Shown piece after piece: positions 32,501 to 44,595 of a DNA stretch of 64,000 nucleotides. Every line of letters begins with the position of its first letter. Within the stretch, counting starts at the first letter, position 1. The notes beneath the pieces are model-generated. The model was not told the origin of the DNA, made no database searches, and worked only from the letters and a program-made list of their open reading frames with translations. The translations under genes were made by a program, and so were the position numbers. Source of the stretch: Prostheceraeus crozeri (Eukaryota; Platyhelminthes; Polycladida; Euryleptidae); assembly GCA_907163375.1 (NCBI GenBank), contig CAJQUW010008995.1, forward strand, positions 124,001 to 188,000. The letters are read 5' to 3'.

Positions 32501-34205
32501 GCTGACATCATTTCAGAGACTATGCTATTCCTCCTGCTGCTGACATCATTTCAGAGACTATGCCATCCCTCCTGCTGCTGACATCATTTCAGAGACTATG
32601 CCATCCCTCCAGCTGCTGACATCATTTCAGAGACTATGCCATCCCTCCTGCTGCTGACATCATTTCAGAGACTATGCCATCCCTCCTGCTGCTGACATCA
32701 TTTCAGAGACTATGCCATCCGTCCTGCTGCTGACATCATTTCAGAGACTATGCCATCCTCCAGCTGCTGACATCATTTCAGAGACTATGCCATCCCTCCA
32801 GCTGCTGACATCATTTCAGAGACTATGCCATCCATCCTGCTGCTGACATCATTTCAGAGGGGACTATGCCATCCCTCCTGCTGACATCATTTCAGAGACT
32901 ATGCCATCCCTCCTGCTGCTGACATCATTTCAGAGACTATGCCATCCCTCTGCTGCTGACATCATTTCAGAGACTATGCCATCCCTCCTGTGCTGACATC
33001 ATTACCGAGACTATGCCATCCCTCCTGCTGCTGACATCATTTCAGAGACTATGCCATCCCTCCTGCTGCTGACATCATTTCAGAGACTATGCCATCCCTC
33101 CAGCTGCTGACATCATTTCAGAGACTATGCCATCCCTCCTGCTGCTGACATCATTTCAGAGACTATGCCATCCCTCCAGCTGCTGACATCATTTCAGAGA
33201 CTATGCCATCCCTCCTGCTGCTGACATCATTTCAGAGACTATGCCATCTCTCCTGCTGCTGACATCATTTCAGAGACTATGCCATCCCTCCAGCTGCTGA
33301 CATCATTTCAGAGACTATGCCATCCTCCTGCTGCTGACATCATTTCAGAGACTATGCCATCCCTCCTGCTGCTGACATCATTTCAGAGACTATGCCATCC
33401 CTCCAGCTGCTGACATCATTTCAGAGACTATGCCATCCCTCCTGCTGCTGACATCATTTCAGAGACTATGCCATCCCTCCAGCTGCTGACATCATTTCAG
33501 AGACTAGGCCATCCCTCCAGCTGCTGACATCATTTCAGAGACTATGCCATCCCTCCTGCTGCTGACATCATTTCAGAGACTATGCCATCCCTCCTGCTGC
33601 TGACATCATTTCAGAGACTATGCCATCCGTCCTGCTGCTGACATCATTTCAGAGACTATGCCATCCCTCCAGCTGCTGACATCATTTCAGAGACTATGCC
33701 ATCCCTCCTGCTGCTGACATCATTTCAGAGACTATGCCATCCCTCCTGCTGCTGACATCATTTCAGAGACTATGCCATCCCTCCTGCTGACATCATTTCA
33801 GAGACTATGCCATCCCTCCTGCTGCTGACATCATTTCAGAGACTATGCCATCCCTCCTGCTGCTGACATCATTTCAGAGACTATGCCATCCCTCCTGCTG
33901 CTGACATCATTTCAGAGACTATGCCATCCCTCCTGCTGCTGACATCATTTCAGAGACTATGCCATCCCTCCTGCTGCTGACATCATTTCAGAGACTATGC
34001 CATCCCCCCAGCTGCTGACATCATTTCAGAGACTATGTCATCCCTCCTGCTGCTGACATCATTTCAGAGACTATGCCATCCCTCCTGCTGCTGACATCAT
34101 TTCAGAGACTATGCCATCCCTCCTGCTGCTGACATCATTTCAGAGACTATGCTATTCCTCCTGCTGCTGACATCATTTCAGAGACTATGCCATCCCTCCT
34201 GCTGC
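26531..34205. repeat. 38-bp minisatellite array, about 200 units (7.7 kb)
   Basis: The period is 38 bp (for example TATGCC at 26821 and 26859). The unit runs from CTGCTGCTGACATCATTTCA through GAGACTATGCCATCCCTC. Variants include CCAGCTGCTG for CCTGCTGCTG, loss of one GCT (35 bp), a lost C (37 bp), ATTCC for ATCCC and CGTCC for CCTCC. Segments are repeated at a larger scale: the series starting TATGCTATTC at 30861 recurs unit for unit at 32521, 1660 bp later. On the minus strand the unit begins GCAGCAGG and reads DGIVSEMMSAAG, identical to the flanking reverse-transcriptase frame. Confidence 0.98.
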
Positions 34206-34466
34206 CTTTCTGTTTGCGGATTTCTCCTGTGCAATCCTTGCTTCATCGCTTATAATATGCATTATGTTGTTGTCGTTGTTCTGCTCACTTCTTATGCTTG
34301 TCCTTCGATTATGTTCAAACAGACTTTCAATGTTATCTGTCCAACAATCAGGTTTCTTTCCACAAAAGCTTCTCTGGATTGGCTGTCTACGCATCCATTG
34401 ACAGCTCCAATCTTCCGAATACCGGCATCCATCCTGACACATGACTCGTAGGGTAAAATCGGGCAT
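34205..34466 (-). pseudogene. Non-LTR reverse transcriptase, part upstream of the satellite
   Basis: The minus-strand frame reads CQWMRRQPIQRSFCGKKPDC, then WTDNIESLFEHNRRTSIRSE and DEARIAQEKSANRKAAG. In LINE pol proteins the stretch before the first reverse-transcriptase motif has the order '--RW-E-F--L-N-' ... '--EV--AI--LKN-KAAGPDGI'. Here KSANRKAAG is followed at once by satellite units whose minus strand supplies DGIVSEMMSAAG. So this fragment and 26237-26545 are the two flanks of a single gene. It has no stop within the matched part, but the satellite contains stops because 38 is not a multiple of three. Confidence 0.75.
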
Positions 34467-35811
34467 TATCGACAGTCTCTCACTGCTTTCTTAGCTTTGA
34501 TATGAGATATGATATCCAAATAATCTCTTCTTGATTGAATTTATCAGTTCATCGATTTATTTTGTGATTCTAGGTGACAAGAAAGGTGTGTAAATTGCAA
34601 CAATGTTCGCATAATATCGACAGTCCCAAAAAGAAGCGTCAAAATCAACTAGGTATAGTAAACTAGTGATGTCATACATTGTATGAAGCCCAAGTTTATA
34701 TAATCTTATCTGCTGCCTCTTTGGTTGTCTGAAAAGGCGAAATTTCACATCCGGAAACAGTCAAGACAGACGAATCCATCATCGTCAAAGACGAAGAAGA
34801 ATTCTGTACATTTTCATGCATGCAACGCAACCGAAAGCGATGCAATTCGCCTTTTCAGACTATGAAAGAGACAACGGATGTGCAAAGTTTCGTTCCGTAT
34901 AACATGCAACATTTTTAGTTTGTTATATTTGGCATTTTCTGACACTTCCTTCGGGGACTTTCGATGTCGCCGTGCAATGTGTTGATATTATGCGAATATC
35001 ATTATAGGCCGCACATCCTACTCTTCACCTAGAATCGCATGTTGAACCGATTAATTAATAGATTCGAGTAAGAAGGGATTATTTGGATGTCATAATTCAT
35101 ATAAATACTGAGAGAAACAACTGTGAGAGCACTAAAACTGTTTATTTACTGTCGATGTTACCCGACATCTTCCACGCATGGTCTAGATAGATAAAGGGAT
35201 GCATTCAAATCTTGTGAAGGTGATATTGTAATAGACAGCAAACAATAATGACAGAAGAATGGCTATTTAGTCAGTATCTTGTTGAACAATGCTGATTGGT
35301 ACCTTTCGACAGTGGTGTCGATATTACCCGACATTTATGCATCGACTACATACGACAATATAACGTAAACAATTTGACGAAGTCATTGCTATTCCGTGAA
35401 ACTACACCCCTATGCTATGGAATAACCAATTACTTAGCTGTCAGAAGGCGCGTGAAGGAGCTGACTGAGTTGCCCTGATCGGGGCAATATATTGTAGAAT
35501 TCGGCGACTCACTTCACTGTGCGATATCTGTCAGGATGAGGCAATCAGAAGCGTTCAACCAATCTTCTGTTACACATTTGAGAGTTGACTACTTATTGAT
35601 ACACATGGATGATCTTCTGAAATTCTGAAATATCATTTTGGAAAAGTGGCTTAACTGTCGATATTACCCGACTTTATCCTTGATTATAATGTTTTTTTGC
35701 ATCGAGAGTTAAAGTTGTTTTCCTTTGCGGTATTATTTCCGGATGTCGTTGTCTAACTTATCAGGCTGTGCATTCTCGTGTTGTGTTGAACCTTAGTCTG
35801 ACTTCCATTCT

Positions 35812-36085
35812 TTAGTCATCCATTCTGCTTCGCAGTTTTTTCTGTTCTTCGGCAGCTTGTGAAATCAGACTCAGTGATGTCCATTTCAAACAGCTCTCTC
35901 TGCATTTATCTCGATGTTGTTCGCTGTTCTGTATGCACGAATCAATCCATTCTTCCCCATTTTCGTTGCGCACATGAAGGCTGTGGAGTCCTAGCATGTT
36001 ATATTCTGTCACATTCATGCTTCTTTATCCTACTTTCACATTGAGATCACGCATCACCACTTCTCCGCCTCTGCGGTAGACAATG
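35812..36085 (-). pseudogene. Non-LTR endonuclease fragment
   Basis: On the minus strand the sequence reads GEVVMRDLNVKVG, then after a stop MNVTEYNMLGLHSLHVRNEN and GEEWIDSC. This corresponds to the APE-type endonuclease motif 'V--GD-NAK-G ... G--G---RN-NG---I-FC' of LINE pol proteins; the catalytic D of GDxN is present but the preceding G is R. The rest (QNSEQHRDKCRESCLKW...) does not match the usual 'TW-SPDG---NQIDH' segment, so an internal deletion joined it to later sequence. It is a dead piece inside the spacer of the large inverted repeat. Confidence 0.6.
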
Positions 36086-37661
36086 TACAGTGTTAAGGTT
36101 CGAATAGAATTTCTCCAAATCTTCGGCTTCGCTAGCACTAAACTCGAATATCAATGCAGAAAATGTGTTATTTGGGTGCACTTTCATATTTCGGATATTT
36201 TAAAAAAACATCAATTTATTCATGTCATCGAAGAGACTATCGAATCTTATGAAGGTGAAGTCTATTTAGGAACTCAATTGGTCGTGTCGCAACAGGATCA
36301 GCCCTATTGGTTTTAGCCAATTCTAGCTGCGATTTCATTTGAATGAGACTTGCACTTTTACATATTAGAGAGGATAACGCAAATGTAGTCATGCGTATAC
36401 TCAGTTATCGATTTTAATTGGAAATTTGCTATGTCACGCGACATTTGAAGTGACTTGGAAACATGAAGGAAAAGCCTACGCGGACGCAGCGCCTGTTAAC
36501 AGCCATCTATATTTGTACTCCGATAATATCCTCAATTGCCCACACTTTCCCTAAGTTTTGTGAAAATCGCTTAAGTTAAACGGTCATCAGATAGACTTTG
36601 AGTTTTGAAAAGCAGTTATCCTAATGAGCTTCCAACAGCGTATTTCATTAGCAATACAGTATGCTCATTATTGGCATGATGGGTTATCACATGGATGGCA
36701 ATTTTTCGTTTCTTCCAATTTTCTGAATGTTTTTATGGGTCTCGTGATACGTCCAAAATGCAATAATATCATAGGGGGGGTAGGGAATGTATTTCTGCCA
36801 CAATTCCTTTTTAAGGCAAAGTGATGTGTAATAGGCTCTAGATTGAAAAAGGGTTTCTATTCTGTATCTTAAACAAGCATTTGAAATGTTATGAAAACGA
36901 CTGCAAATTCACAGTCGGCGTTTAAACACAATCCACGGTTGTCTCAATTACAGATCACGCATTTGGGCGCGATATCACATGATATTATAAAATAAGAGCC
37001 GTTTTATCATCTGTCGAATCCACTTCAAGTGACATTTCTGTCACATTTCTGTTTATGAAAACTATTGTATCTGAGTTCAAAACGGAAATATGTTTGCTTT
37101 CACGCATTCCACCTGCCATCTGATATCTAAATCATTGCATTATATTTTTCAGCTTCCCAGCATAAACTAAACCCTTGTAAAGTGGATAGAATATCTCCTT
37201 AGAATGGTCGAATGGTTCGTTTGGATGGAGAACATTGATGCAGCTTCCTTCAAAGGCGGTGACTGCAGAATCTCTCGGTTATGGTGGAGCTTAGTGAATT
37301 TTTCGTGCCGTGAACTCCATGACCTTGTGAAAAAGAATGAACTGAATTTTGTATGCATTTACCTTGTATTTGTATTTTTGAATATGCAAATATATGAACC
37401 AGCAACTAGTTTTATTTGGTTCTGTGTAATAAATCAATCCAATATGATGCTACACTTCGGGCTCAACCGAAATTGCTTCTTTATTTTCTTCACTGCAATC
37501 ATTTCAACATTGCGGTCTTGCACAATGCTGTTTTGCAATAAACTTACTCGATCAAATTGTATGCTTAGATTTGGAACAGCATTCATCATGGAGCTGGGCC
37601 TACTCCGTGTATGTAAGTGGTGGGAGAGGCTTGTTTAATTAACTTCTTACATTAAGTTCTC
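36086..37661. other. Spacer of the inverted repeat, no gene recognised
   Basis: Open frames at 36083-36316 and 37204-37638 (144 codons, hydrophobic C-terminal half) lack motifs and splice support. A run of seven G at about 36774. Confidence 0.35.
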
Positions 37662-37848
37662 ACTCCGTGGCACAGTGGTTAAGTGCTTGGCCTAGCGATC
37701 TTCTGCCCAGAAATCGAGCCCCGAAATTGTCATTGGGAGTCGTTAGGAAGGGCATCCGAACTAAAAGATCACAGAGCTCCAGATTAAACTCAATGTCATC
37801 ACCGTCCACGCCCCAAGTAAGGGGAGCAAGTGACGTCAAACCATCATT
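37662..37848 (+). mobile_element. tRNA-derived SINE, copy 1
   Basis: It begins ACTCCGTGGCACAGTGGTTAAGTG, with a pol III A box, and has ATCGAGCCCCGAAA as a B box. A body follows with GGAAGGGCATCCG and ACGCCCCAAGTA and ends in an ATCA-type tail. The same sequence appears in reverse at 53485-53684, so this is an active-type dispersed SINE family. It lies inside the spacer of the large inverted repeat. Confidence 0.85.
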
Positions 37849-38299
37849 TTTGACAAAATCTTGTAAGCACGAGCACCTATAACAAACTGATACCTTGATG
37901 TAATTTAAATATAATTATCTCGGCATTTATAGGAATGACGGCGACTGCTTAGAGTTATATTTAGATGCATACAGCCGAAATAATTATTCAATGAAGTCAA
38001 CGTCGAAAAGCAAGCAAATAAGAGGTCCGCCTCCTTAGATGCCCCTCTGGAACAGAAGCAAAATGAAATTGAGGCTAAAAGAAATGAAAAGCAGTCAACT
38101 CAGATAGTGCTTGCGAAACTCCATGAAAGGTTCCAGAAGGGAGAGAATGAGTTCAAGAGAATTGAGCGATAAAAAGAAAAATGAAACTTGCCGAAAATAT
38201 GACGGAATCTGTTTTGAAATGGCAAGCGGAGAAAGTTTCCTTTTGCACGACCGCAGAATTGAAGACAAAGAATTTCATGGTTAAATACTACCCCCCCCC
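37849..38299. other. Spacer, coiled-coil-like remnant
   Basis: About 38030-38170 can be read as APLEQKQNEIEAKRNEKQST followed by VLAKLHERFQKGENEFKRIE, a charged heptad-like stretch in one frame before a stop. It may be a decayed ORF. An 11-C run lies at 38291. Confidence 0.3.
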
Positions 38300-39432
38300 C
38301 ACCATAGGGTAAAGTTGGATAACATATCGAGAGTTAAGTCACTTTTCCAAAATGATATTTCAGAATTTCAGAAGATCATCCATGTGTGCAGTAAATTGTA
38401 TCAATAGGTAGTCAACTCTCAAATGTGTAACAGAAGATTGGTTGAACGCTTCTGATTGCCTCATCCGGACAGATATCGCACAGTGAAGTGAGTCGCCGAA
38501 TTCTACAATATATTGACCCGATCAGGGCAACTCAGTCAGCTCCTTCACGCGCCTTCTGACAGCTAAGTAATTGGTTATTCCATAGCATAGGGGTGTAGTT
38601 TCACGGAATAGCAATGACTTCGTCAAATTGTTTACGTTATATTGTCGTATGGAGTCGATGCATAAATGTCGGGTAATACCAACGCCACTGTCGATAGGTA
38701 CCAATCAGCATTTGTTCAACAAAGATACTGACTAAATAGCCATTATTTTGTCATTATTGTTTGCTGTCTATTACAATATCACCTTCACATGATTTGAATG
38801 CATCCCTTTATCTATCTAGACCATGCGTGGAAGATGTCGGGTAACATCGACAGTAAAAAACAGTTTTAGTGCTCTCACGGTTGTTTCTCTCAGTATTTAT
38901 ATGAATTATGACATCCAAATAATCCCTTCTTACTCGAATCTATTAATTAATCGGTTCAACATGCGATTCTAGGTGAAGAGTAGGATGTGCGGCCTATAAT
39001 GATATTCGCATAATATCAACACATTGCACGGCGACATCGAAAGTCTCCGAAGGAAGTGTCAGAAAAATGCCAAATATAACAAACTAAAAATGTTGCATGT
39101 TATACGGAACGAAACTTTGCACATCCGTTGTCTCTTTCATAGTCTGAAAAGGCGAATTTCATCGCTTTCGGTTGCGTTGCATGCATGAAAATGTACAGAA
39201 TTCTTCTTCGTCTTTGACGATGATGGATTCGTGTGTCTTGACTGTTTTCGGCTGTGAAATTTCGCCTTTTCAGACAACCAAAGAGGCAGCAGATCTATAA
39301 ACTTGGGCTTCATACAATGTATGACATCACTAGTTTACTATACCTGGTTGATTTTGACGTTTCTTTTTGGGACTGTCGATATTATGCGATTTTGTTAAAA
39401 TTTACATGCCTCTGTTTTCACATAGAATCATA

Positions 39433-39764
39433 AACTATTTTTATCCTGTGTACACTTGTATAGCTCTACATGTACCAGATGCAGTTATTGCAATTTGCAA
39501 CAACCTCATCGTGTTCATGCCTTTTAACTTTGGAAGCAGCTCAATGTTCTTCTCACCATTTTTCGTTTTACAACCTTTTTTGAATTGAACATCACTTATG
39601 TTTCGGTTTAAGTAAACGGTTTTAATTTTATTTAATTAGTTTTTTCCGACGTTTTGAATATTGTAATGCACCATGGATCATGCATAAGACGTGTTCTTTC
39701 AATGCATCATTTTAGCAAGAATGAATAATTGCCTAGATATGTCATCACAAAAAATTAAGGTTGG
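39433..39764. other. No gene recognised
   Basis: AT-rich flank of the large inverted repeat; no feature seen. Confidence 0.35.
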
Positions 39765-39925
39765 TGGTGGTGGATTACCCGACCCCGTCCCGCGGATAGG
39801 GGCGTGGCGGACGCCACGGATGGGATGCCGAAAAGGTGGGCAACCCCCACGGGGGATGTCACAGATCAAAACAAGAAACCGCTCGAATAATGGGGCACAG
39901 TCAGTAGGGGACATCGTAATTAACT
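39765..39925. other. GC-rich patch, probable retroelement fragment
   Basis: A 160-bp stretch near 55-60% GC, in contrast to its surroundings. The plus frame reads GGGGLPDPVPRIGAWRTPRM and GCRKGGQPPRG. The proline/arginine-rich text resembles leader regions of some LINE-like elements, but I cannot assign it. Confidence 0.3.
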
Positions 39926-40491
39926 GATCGTGAAAATTAAGGGCGCACCATTTTGAAATGATTAATTGTCTAATAACTGAGAATTCCAATCATTAGTCTA
40001 CTGTTAAAGATTAATTTAATTTGTGTAATCTGTCTATGACTTGACTCTATCAACACTTCGACTTGATAAGTACGAGTAGACATTAATGTCTTAGAAAATA
40101 TTCATTTTCTCTCGGTTGATATCAATATTTTAAAACAAGATTTGTGTTCAATCATAGTATGAAGAGAAAACAATGATAATTCTGACATCCTGATATCTAT
40201 TTCGCGGCCTCTCTTCAGGAGAAGAACGACTGTTGTGATGCACAAAATGTACAGACAAGTTTAATACAGCTCATCAGACTGGTATAGATTGCGGACATGA
40301 CATTCGGACAAGCTTCAAACAGCAACGATATCTCAATAGTGCATTTACAAACACAATAGATTTACCGAAGGCAATAGAAAGGTACAAAGGCATGACAAAA
40401 GAAAAAAGCTAAAGCCAAGGCAAACGTAGGATATGCTTTAAGTCTTTGTGGATACATAGGTCAGGACGGTAACGAGATATATACAGAGATT
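39926..40491. other. No gene recognised
   Basis: AT-rich; nothing supported. Confidence 0.35.
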
Positions 40492-40790
40492 CTAAAATGG
40501 GGAGAAGAAAAGGGGACCGAGGAGCACATAAAATAGAAAAATAAGTAGAAAAAGTACGTCCTGAAAACTACCGCAAGATATGGCATGCCGACAAATGGCG
40601 CTGGACGGAGACTTGGTAGAGCGAGGACGACAATGTCTACCTTCAGTCCACTTCGATAAATGTTCTCTCATTCGGACCCTGAAACATCTCTCAGTGCGCC
40701 CAATATAACTGCATCCGCAGTCACAAGACAACTTATAGATAAGGCGAGCACGACTGAGGGATGGTACTGGATCCTTAAGACAGCGGGAGG
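40492..40790 (-). pseudogene. GIY-YIG endonuclease fragment (Penelope-like)
   Basis: On the minus strand the text reads KDPVPSLSRARLIYKLSCDC, then GCSYIGRTERCFRVRMREHL and SKWTEGRHCRPRSTKSPSSA. IYKLSCDCGCSYIGRT is the GIY-YIG core with its metal-ligand cysteines, and R..MREH is the next conserved helix; the closing SSAICRHAISCG resembles the C-terminal 'H----GH' site. No reverse transcriptase is attached, so this is a 5'-truncated, dead copy. Its sequence differs from the other GIY-YIG pieces in the window, implying several Penelope families. Confidence 0.75.
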
Positions 40791-43700
40791 GAATACGACA
40801 GACTCAATAGCCGGAAAAGCTTTCTTGTCGATGAAAAAATACTTTTACAGACGACTTTACTGGTGCCTGTAAATCTCAAAATGCTGTAGAGGGCCAACAT
40901 AGACATTTATCACTACAGCAAATATTGATTCCTAAGAAAGGCACAAGTATTGTCTATCCTTTCTGACGCGAATCTTTGACAATTGTGAAATACAAACACT
41001 GCTAGCTAGCATTTTGCTAGCCGGAACTGCCTGCTAGCTAAAACTTCCTACTGAAACGATGTAGGGACCACAAAAAATCCCCGCGTCGATGCTACTATAT
41101 GGAAGCAGTGAAGCGGGACTCGGGTAGTCAGGGTTTGTATCCTCACTCCCAAAACACTGGAGCGGAGCATTACACTCCGATGCAAGTACACTGACTACCG
41201 ATTTACGACGAGTTTGAAACCTGCTTAGAATTGTCCATTTCTCGTTGAACCAAGATTCACATCAAGTTTGAAAATATTGTTCATGAAGCACGGATAACCT
41301 TTGCGCACAAACCGAACATGCTACTTAAAAACTTTGAAATAGAATGAAACTCCGTTTTAGTAGCATTGGTTATAATGATGAAATGAGAGCCAACGCTGCA
41401 ATATACACGTATGTTATTAACTACAAGGTGTGACTAAAAATTATTGACAGTGAGAAGATGAAATAACATATCTATGGTCTAAAATTTGCTGTGTCGTGGT
41501 AAAGTAGCGTTCTAGTAATTGTCTGACAAAAAATTTGAGTCTCTCCGATTGACATGTTAAGTAAATTGACATTATTAAGTAAAATCAAACCTAAGCTTAC
41601 AATGTATACATGATTGTTATGCGAAGCATTCTCAGGAAATATGCACACATTCATTTCAAAAGTACTATGCTTAAATTCCTCGATGTAGACAATCGTGATT
41701 AAGTACAGTATGTTTCACAAAAGCAGGCATGAATATTTATCAATATATCTATTGAAATTTTAACTGTTGGTTTAAATCCTGAAGGACCTTAATGCTCCCA
41801 CAATATTTTCAGTCAGCTGCTTTTCGTGAGACTCGATTTTTGCTGCAAATAATTTTAAGTGCTTGTATTTGGCTGTTTTGATAGATTATATACGAGTTTC
41901 ACATGTTCCATTTGTGAGAATATAATCCTGGGCTGTCCTGTAACTTGGTATTTAGGGTTCCTAATGTGAGGATTTTTCATTCGTTTGGTTGCTTAAGTGG
42001 TGCTATTTTCAAATAATAGGAAGTTCATCAACATACAAAGACAGGGTTGAACATAGATTGAAAAAAATCGTATGTTGTTACACTGCTAGTACTTCAAAAT
42101 GGTCACTCTGTCACATAAAAGTCACCTGTCAAAAATTCTTATGTAGGCATTCACTATATGACTGCGGTCTACCAATGTGTGTTATAGCCATCGCCTATTG
42201 CTCAGCGGATCATGCCATGTTCATATGTGTGAATATTCCCGTTTAATATTCGTTAATTGAATTAATGTAGCAATCATTGATAATTCTATCTCCAGAGTTT
42301 GGCCTTTAGGCATCTCAAGTCTAGAATTGTTTCGCAGTAGTTATCGACTATACGTGGTGAAGAAAAAATCTTTCAATCAATCTAATCTACTATTGTCATC
42401 CTAATTTTCTCGACCATTCATGTCACCGAATTATTGCACAAGAATTTGGAGGATGTTGACCCATTTGTGTATGGTGATGAAATGCAGCACAATGAACCAT
42501 TTATTGAGGCACACTTAAATGTGAAGATAAGGATGCCTATCAGATAAAAATGAAAGTTCTGACAAGTCGTGGATAAGTAAAAAATCTGAGCTTTCATTAC
42601 AACTATGACTGCAATGCGAGTAGATGGCTTTCAGTTGAATGATTTGGTGTGAGAAATCTTTATCACACTGTTCATGTATCCGACGAAAATCATTCAACAT
42701 TTTCATGTGTCTTGCTTTGTGGGCTGGACCCAACAGGTCTTCTATATCGCAATTGGTTTGAAATCTAAGTTAGTAATGATTAATCACATTTATCACGCAA
42801 GCTTAATTATATCAAAAAAGTATCTGAGCTATTTGTACTATTAGAGTAAATATTTGTAAGTCTCCATTCGCATCTGCATTAAAGGAGACTTGCAGAATTC
42901 TTCCACTTCAGACGTCCTTGACACACCTGGAACTATCATTATTTGTTTGATTTTATTTTTTTTGTTGATTTTATTGAACTTTGTTTGGCGAAACACGTGC
43001 AAATGTTTTCAGTGATTTCTGAACTCCATATGACAATGAAACTCTTTCCCGTTTGACCACTTTCCGCTAAACAAGGATGCCATCTGTGTTCGGTGAGTCC
43101 GCTGAAGTTTGCAAAGCAGTTAATCGAGCGAAATCGGTGTCTACAGGTGAGATGTGACACTAATTGACGAGCTTGTAAGGTGAGCCATTTTTCACTTCAG
43201 GATATTGAACCACAAACAGGAGGTTAGCTTTGATTTGTTTATCCAGGAAAAACTGCAGCACCCCTCCTTGTATTTGATCTGCGTTCCTCACGCCTTGAAC
43301 GCAATTTGCTTCGCAAAAATGGCGCCATCTCAATCAGGAATTGTTAGAGAGACCTGAATAAATAAATGGGTTTGACTGCTTTGGTGAGGACGAGACCTGG
43401 ACCGAGAGCGGGTGAGAAAACAGTCTAAAATGTGACCTTTTGGGACTGAACCAACTCCAACTTTGATCATCAACACGAGTCCCCATTCTTCCAATAAACA
43501 AAGGAATTCTTAACATTTCGAGGTGTCAATGCTGTTTGGCAATGCCATGACCTCTCACCAGATTCAAAATTGTGTGATGACTGATAGATGTCTCTTTGAC
43601 TAACTCGAATGAGAAATTAAGAAAATCGAGTTTCAGATAATGTTGTGGAGTATTCCATCGAAATTTTTCGTTCAATCTCTCAAGAGGAGTTCTTGACCAA

Positions 43701-44188
43701 GGTCAGAAAATCTCTTACACCATTGCTGCAAATGTGATTGAATGTGGTGGAGATCACGTAGCTGAATGAATTCAGCTGAATGCCCTCATTATAGCAATTT
43801 CTAACAAAATTTAATAGATTTTCGTGAAAATCTGACTAAAAATTTGATTAACTGAAATCATTTTTAGTTGAATTTACACGATGCACGATAATTTTTCTAT
43901 CTCGTTGCATTTAAAAAGTAGGGTTTTCAGAATGTGCTGAAGAAATGTACTTTTAGTTATTTCCATCACATTTTTGATAAATAATGAGCTCAAGCATTAT
44001 ATTATTATCGATAATAGAAAAGTCGTCCATTAAATTGATCTTCTGAAATAGTTTTAATAATTTTTAGTCACACTTTCTATAACATTATTTTTCTTATTCA
44101 GTCAATTCTTCGGTGAATTCTTCAACTTCATGAAGAATAGTTGAAATTAGGATATCATGAAAAAAATAGTTAACTTACAGTCAACTGC
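40791..44188. other. Long stretch without a supported gene
   Basis: AT-rich. Short frames (41989-42246, 42515-42733, 42939-43160, 43334-43516) show no convincing family motif. A GCTAGC-rich spot lies at 41003-41038. The 42900-43560 segment has, on the minus strand, ELVKETSISHHTILNLVRGH, a possible helix-turn-helix of a decayed transposase, but nothing follows to support it. Confidence 0.3.
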
Positions 44189-44220
44189 CTTGAGAAAGGG
44201 TGAGGACCCGAAACGTTGGC
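44189..44220 (+). ncRNA. Hammerhead-like motif
   Basis: CTTGAGAAA, then a hairpin GGGT-GAGG-ACCC (198-201 with 206-209 of 44000) and CGAAACGTTGGC. The layout is that of the hammerhead-type ends of Penelope-like elements; the first box is not canonical, so activity is doubtful. Confidence 0.4.
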
Positions 44221-44595
44221 AACTCTGTACCTAAACTTAATTTTTCTTTTATTGTGGCATGAACACCTCGGGAGAGAATAATTTAGGTTTGAATTTTTTT
44301 TTGAATATGTTCCTCCCACCCACTGCCATTACTTATAAGCTATCATGGTTCGTGCCGACTGCGGTGGGAACCGTCTTTGCAGTGCCATGAATCGAAAAGG
44401 CAAAGATTGATGTACAGGATTTGTTTACATGTGTGGATCGCAAAAGCAAAATGTATTTATTGATGGTATGAATTTAATGACAGGATGAGTTTACATGTGG
44501 GAAATGTAACATTTGAATGATGTCTGACTTATCTTTGTGACATATCTTTCAAGACATATCATTACCTATTCAGTATTTTGTCAGTCACTATGTGT

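Larger units (their letters stand above)
34560..39432. mobile_element. Large inverted repeat: two ~1.1-kb arms and a 2.6-kb spacer
   Basis: 34560-35690 matches the reverse complement of about 38300-39432. For example AGGTATAGTAAACTAGTGATG (34653) is found reversed at 39324, and a 60-codon open stretch at 35296-35478 recurs in reverse at 38522-38704 with three residue differences. The words ACTGTCGAT...ACCCGAC occur repeatedly in both arms (35155, 35310, 35656 and reversed at 38670, 38838), and a weaker inner copy of an arm end (34440-34600 against 34980-35180) makes the left arm itself partly palindromic. No transposase is recognised. It could be a foldback element or a large non-autonomous TIR transposon. 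Confidence 0.85.

Noticed and set aside
26531-34205. CRISPR array
   Set aside because: The units are adjacent with no unique spacers, the DNA is from an animal genome, and the unit derives from a retroelement.
35296-35478. 60-codon frame recurring at 38522-38704 on the other strand
   Set aside because: The conservation is explained by the two arms of the inverted repeat, not by protein selection; no motif.
39699-39989. Minus-strand 96-codon proline-rich frame
   Set aside because: Lies opposite the plus-strand GC-rich patch; composition alone keeps it open.
41100-41170. tRNA-like stretch with GGGTTTGTATCC
   Set aside because: Only a weak B box; no A box at the right distance and no pairing arms.
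43334-43620. Decayed transposase on the minus strand (ELVKETSISHHTILNLVRGH)
   Set aside because: A single helix-turn-helix-like string without catalytic motifs or terminal repeats is not enough.
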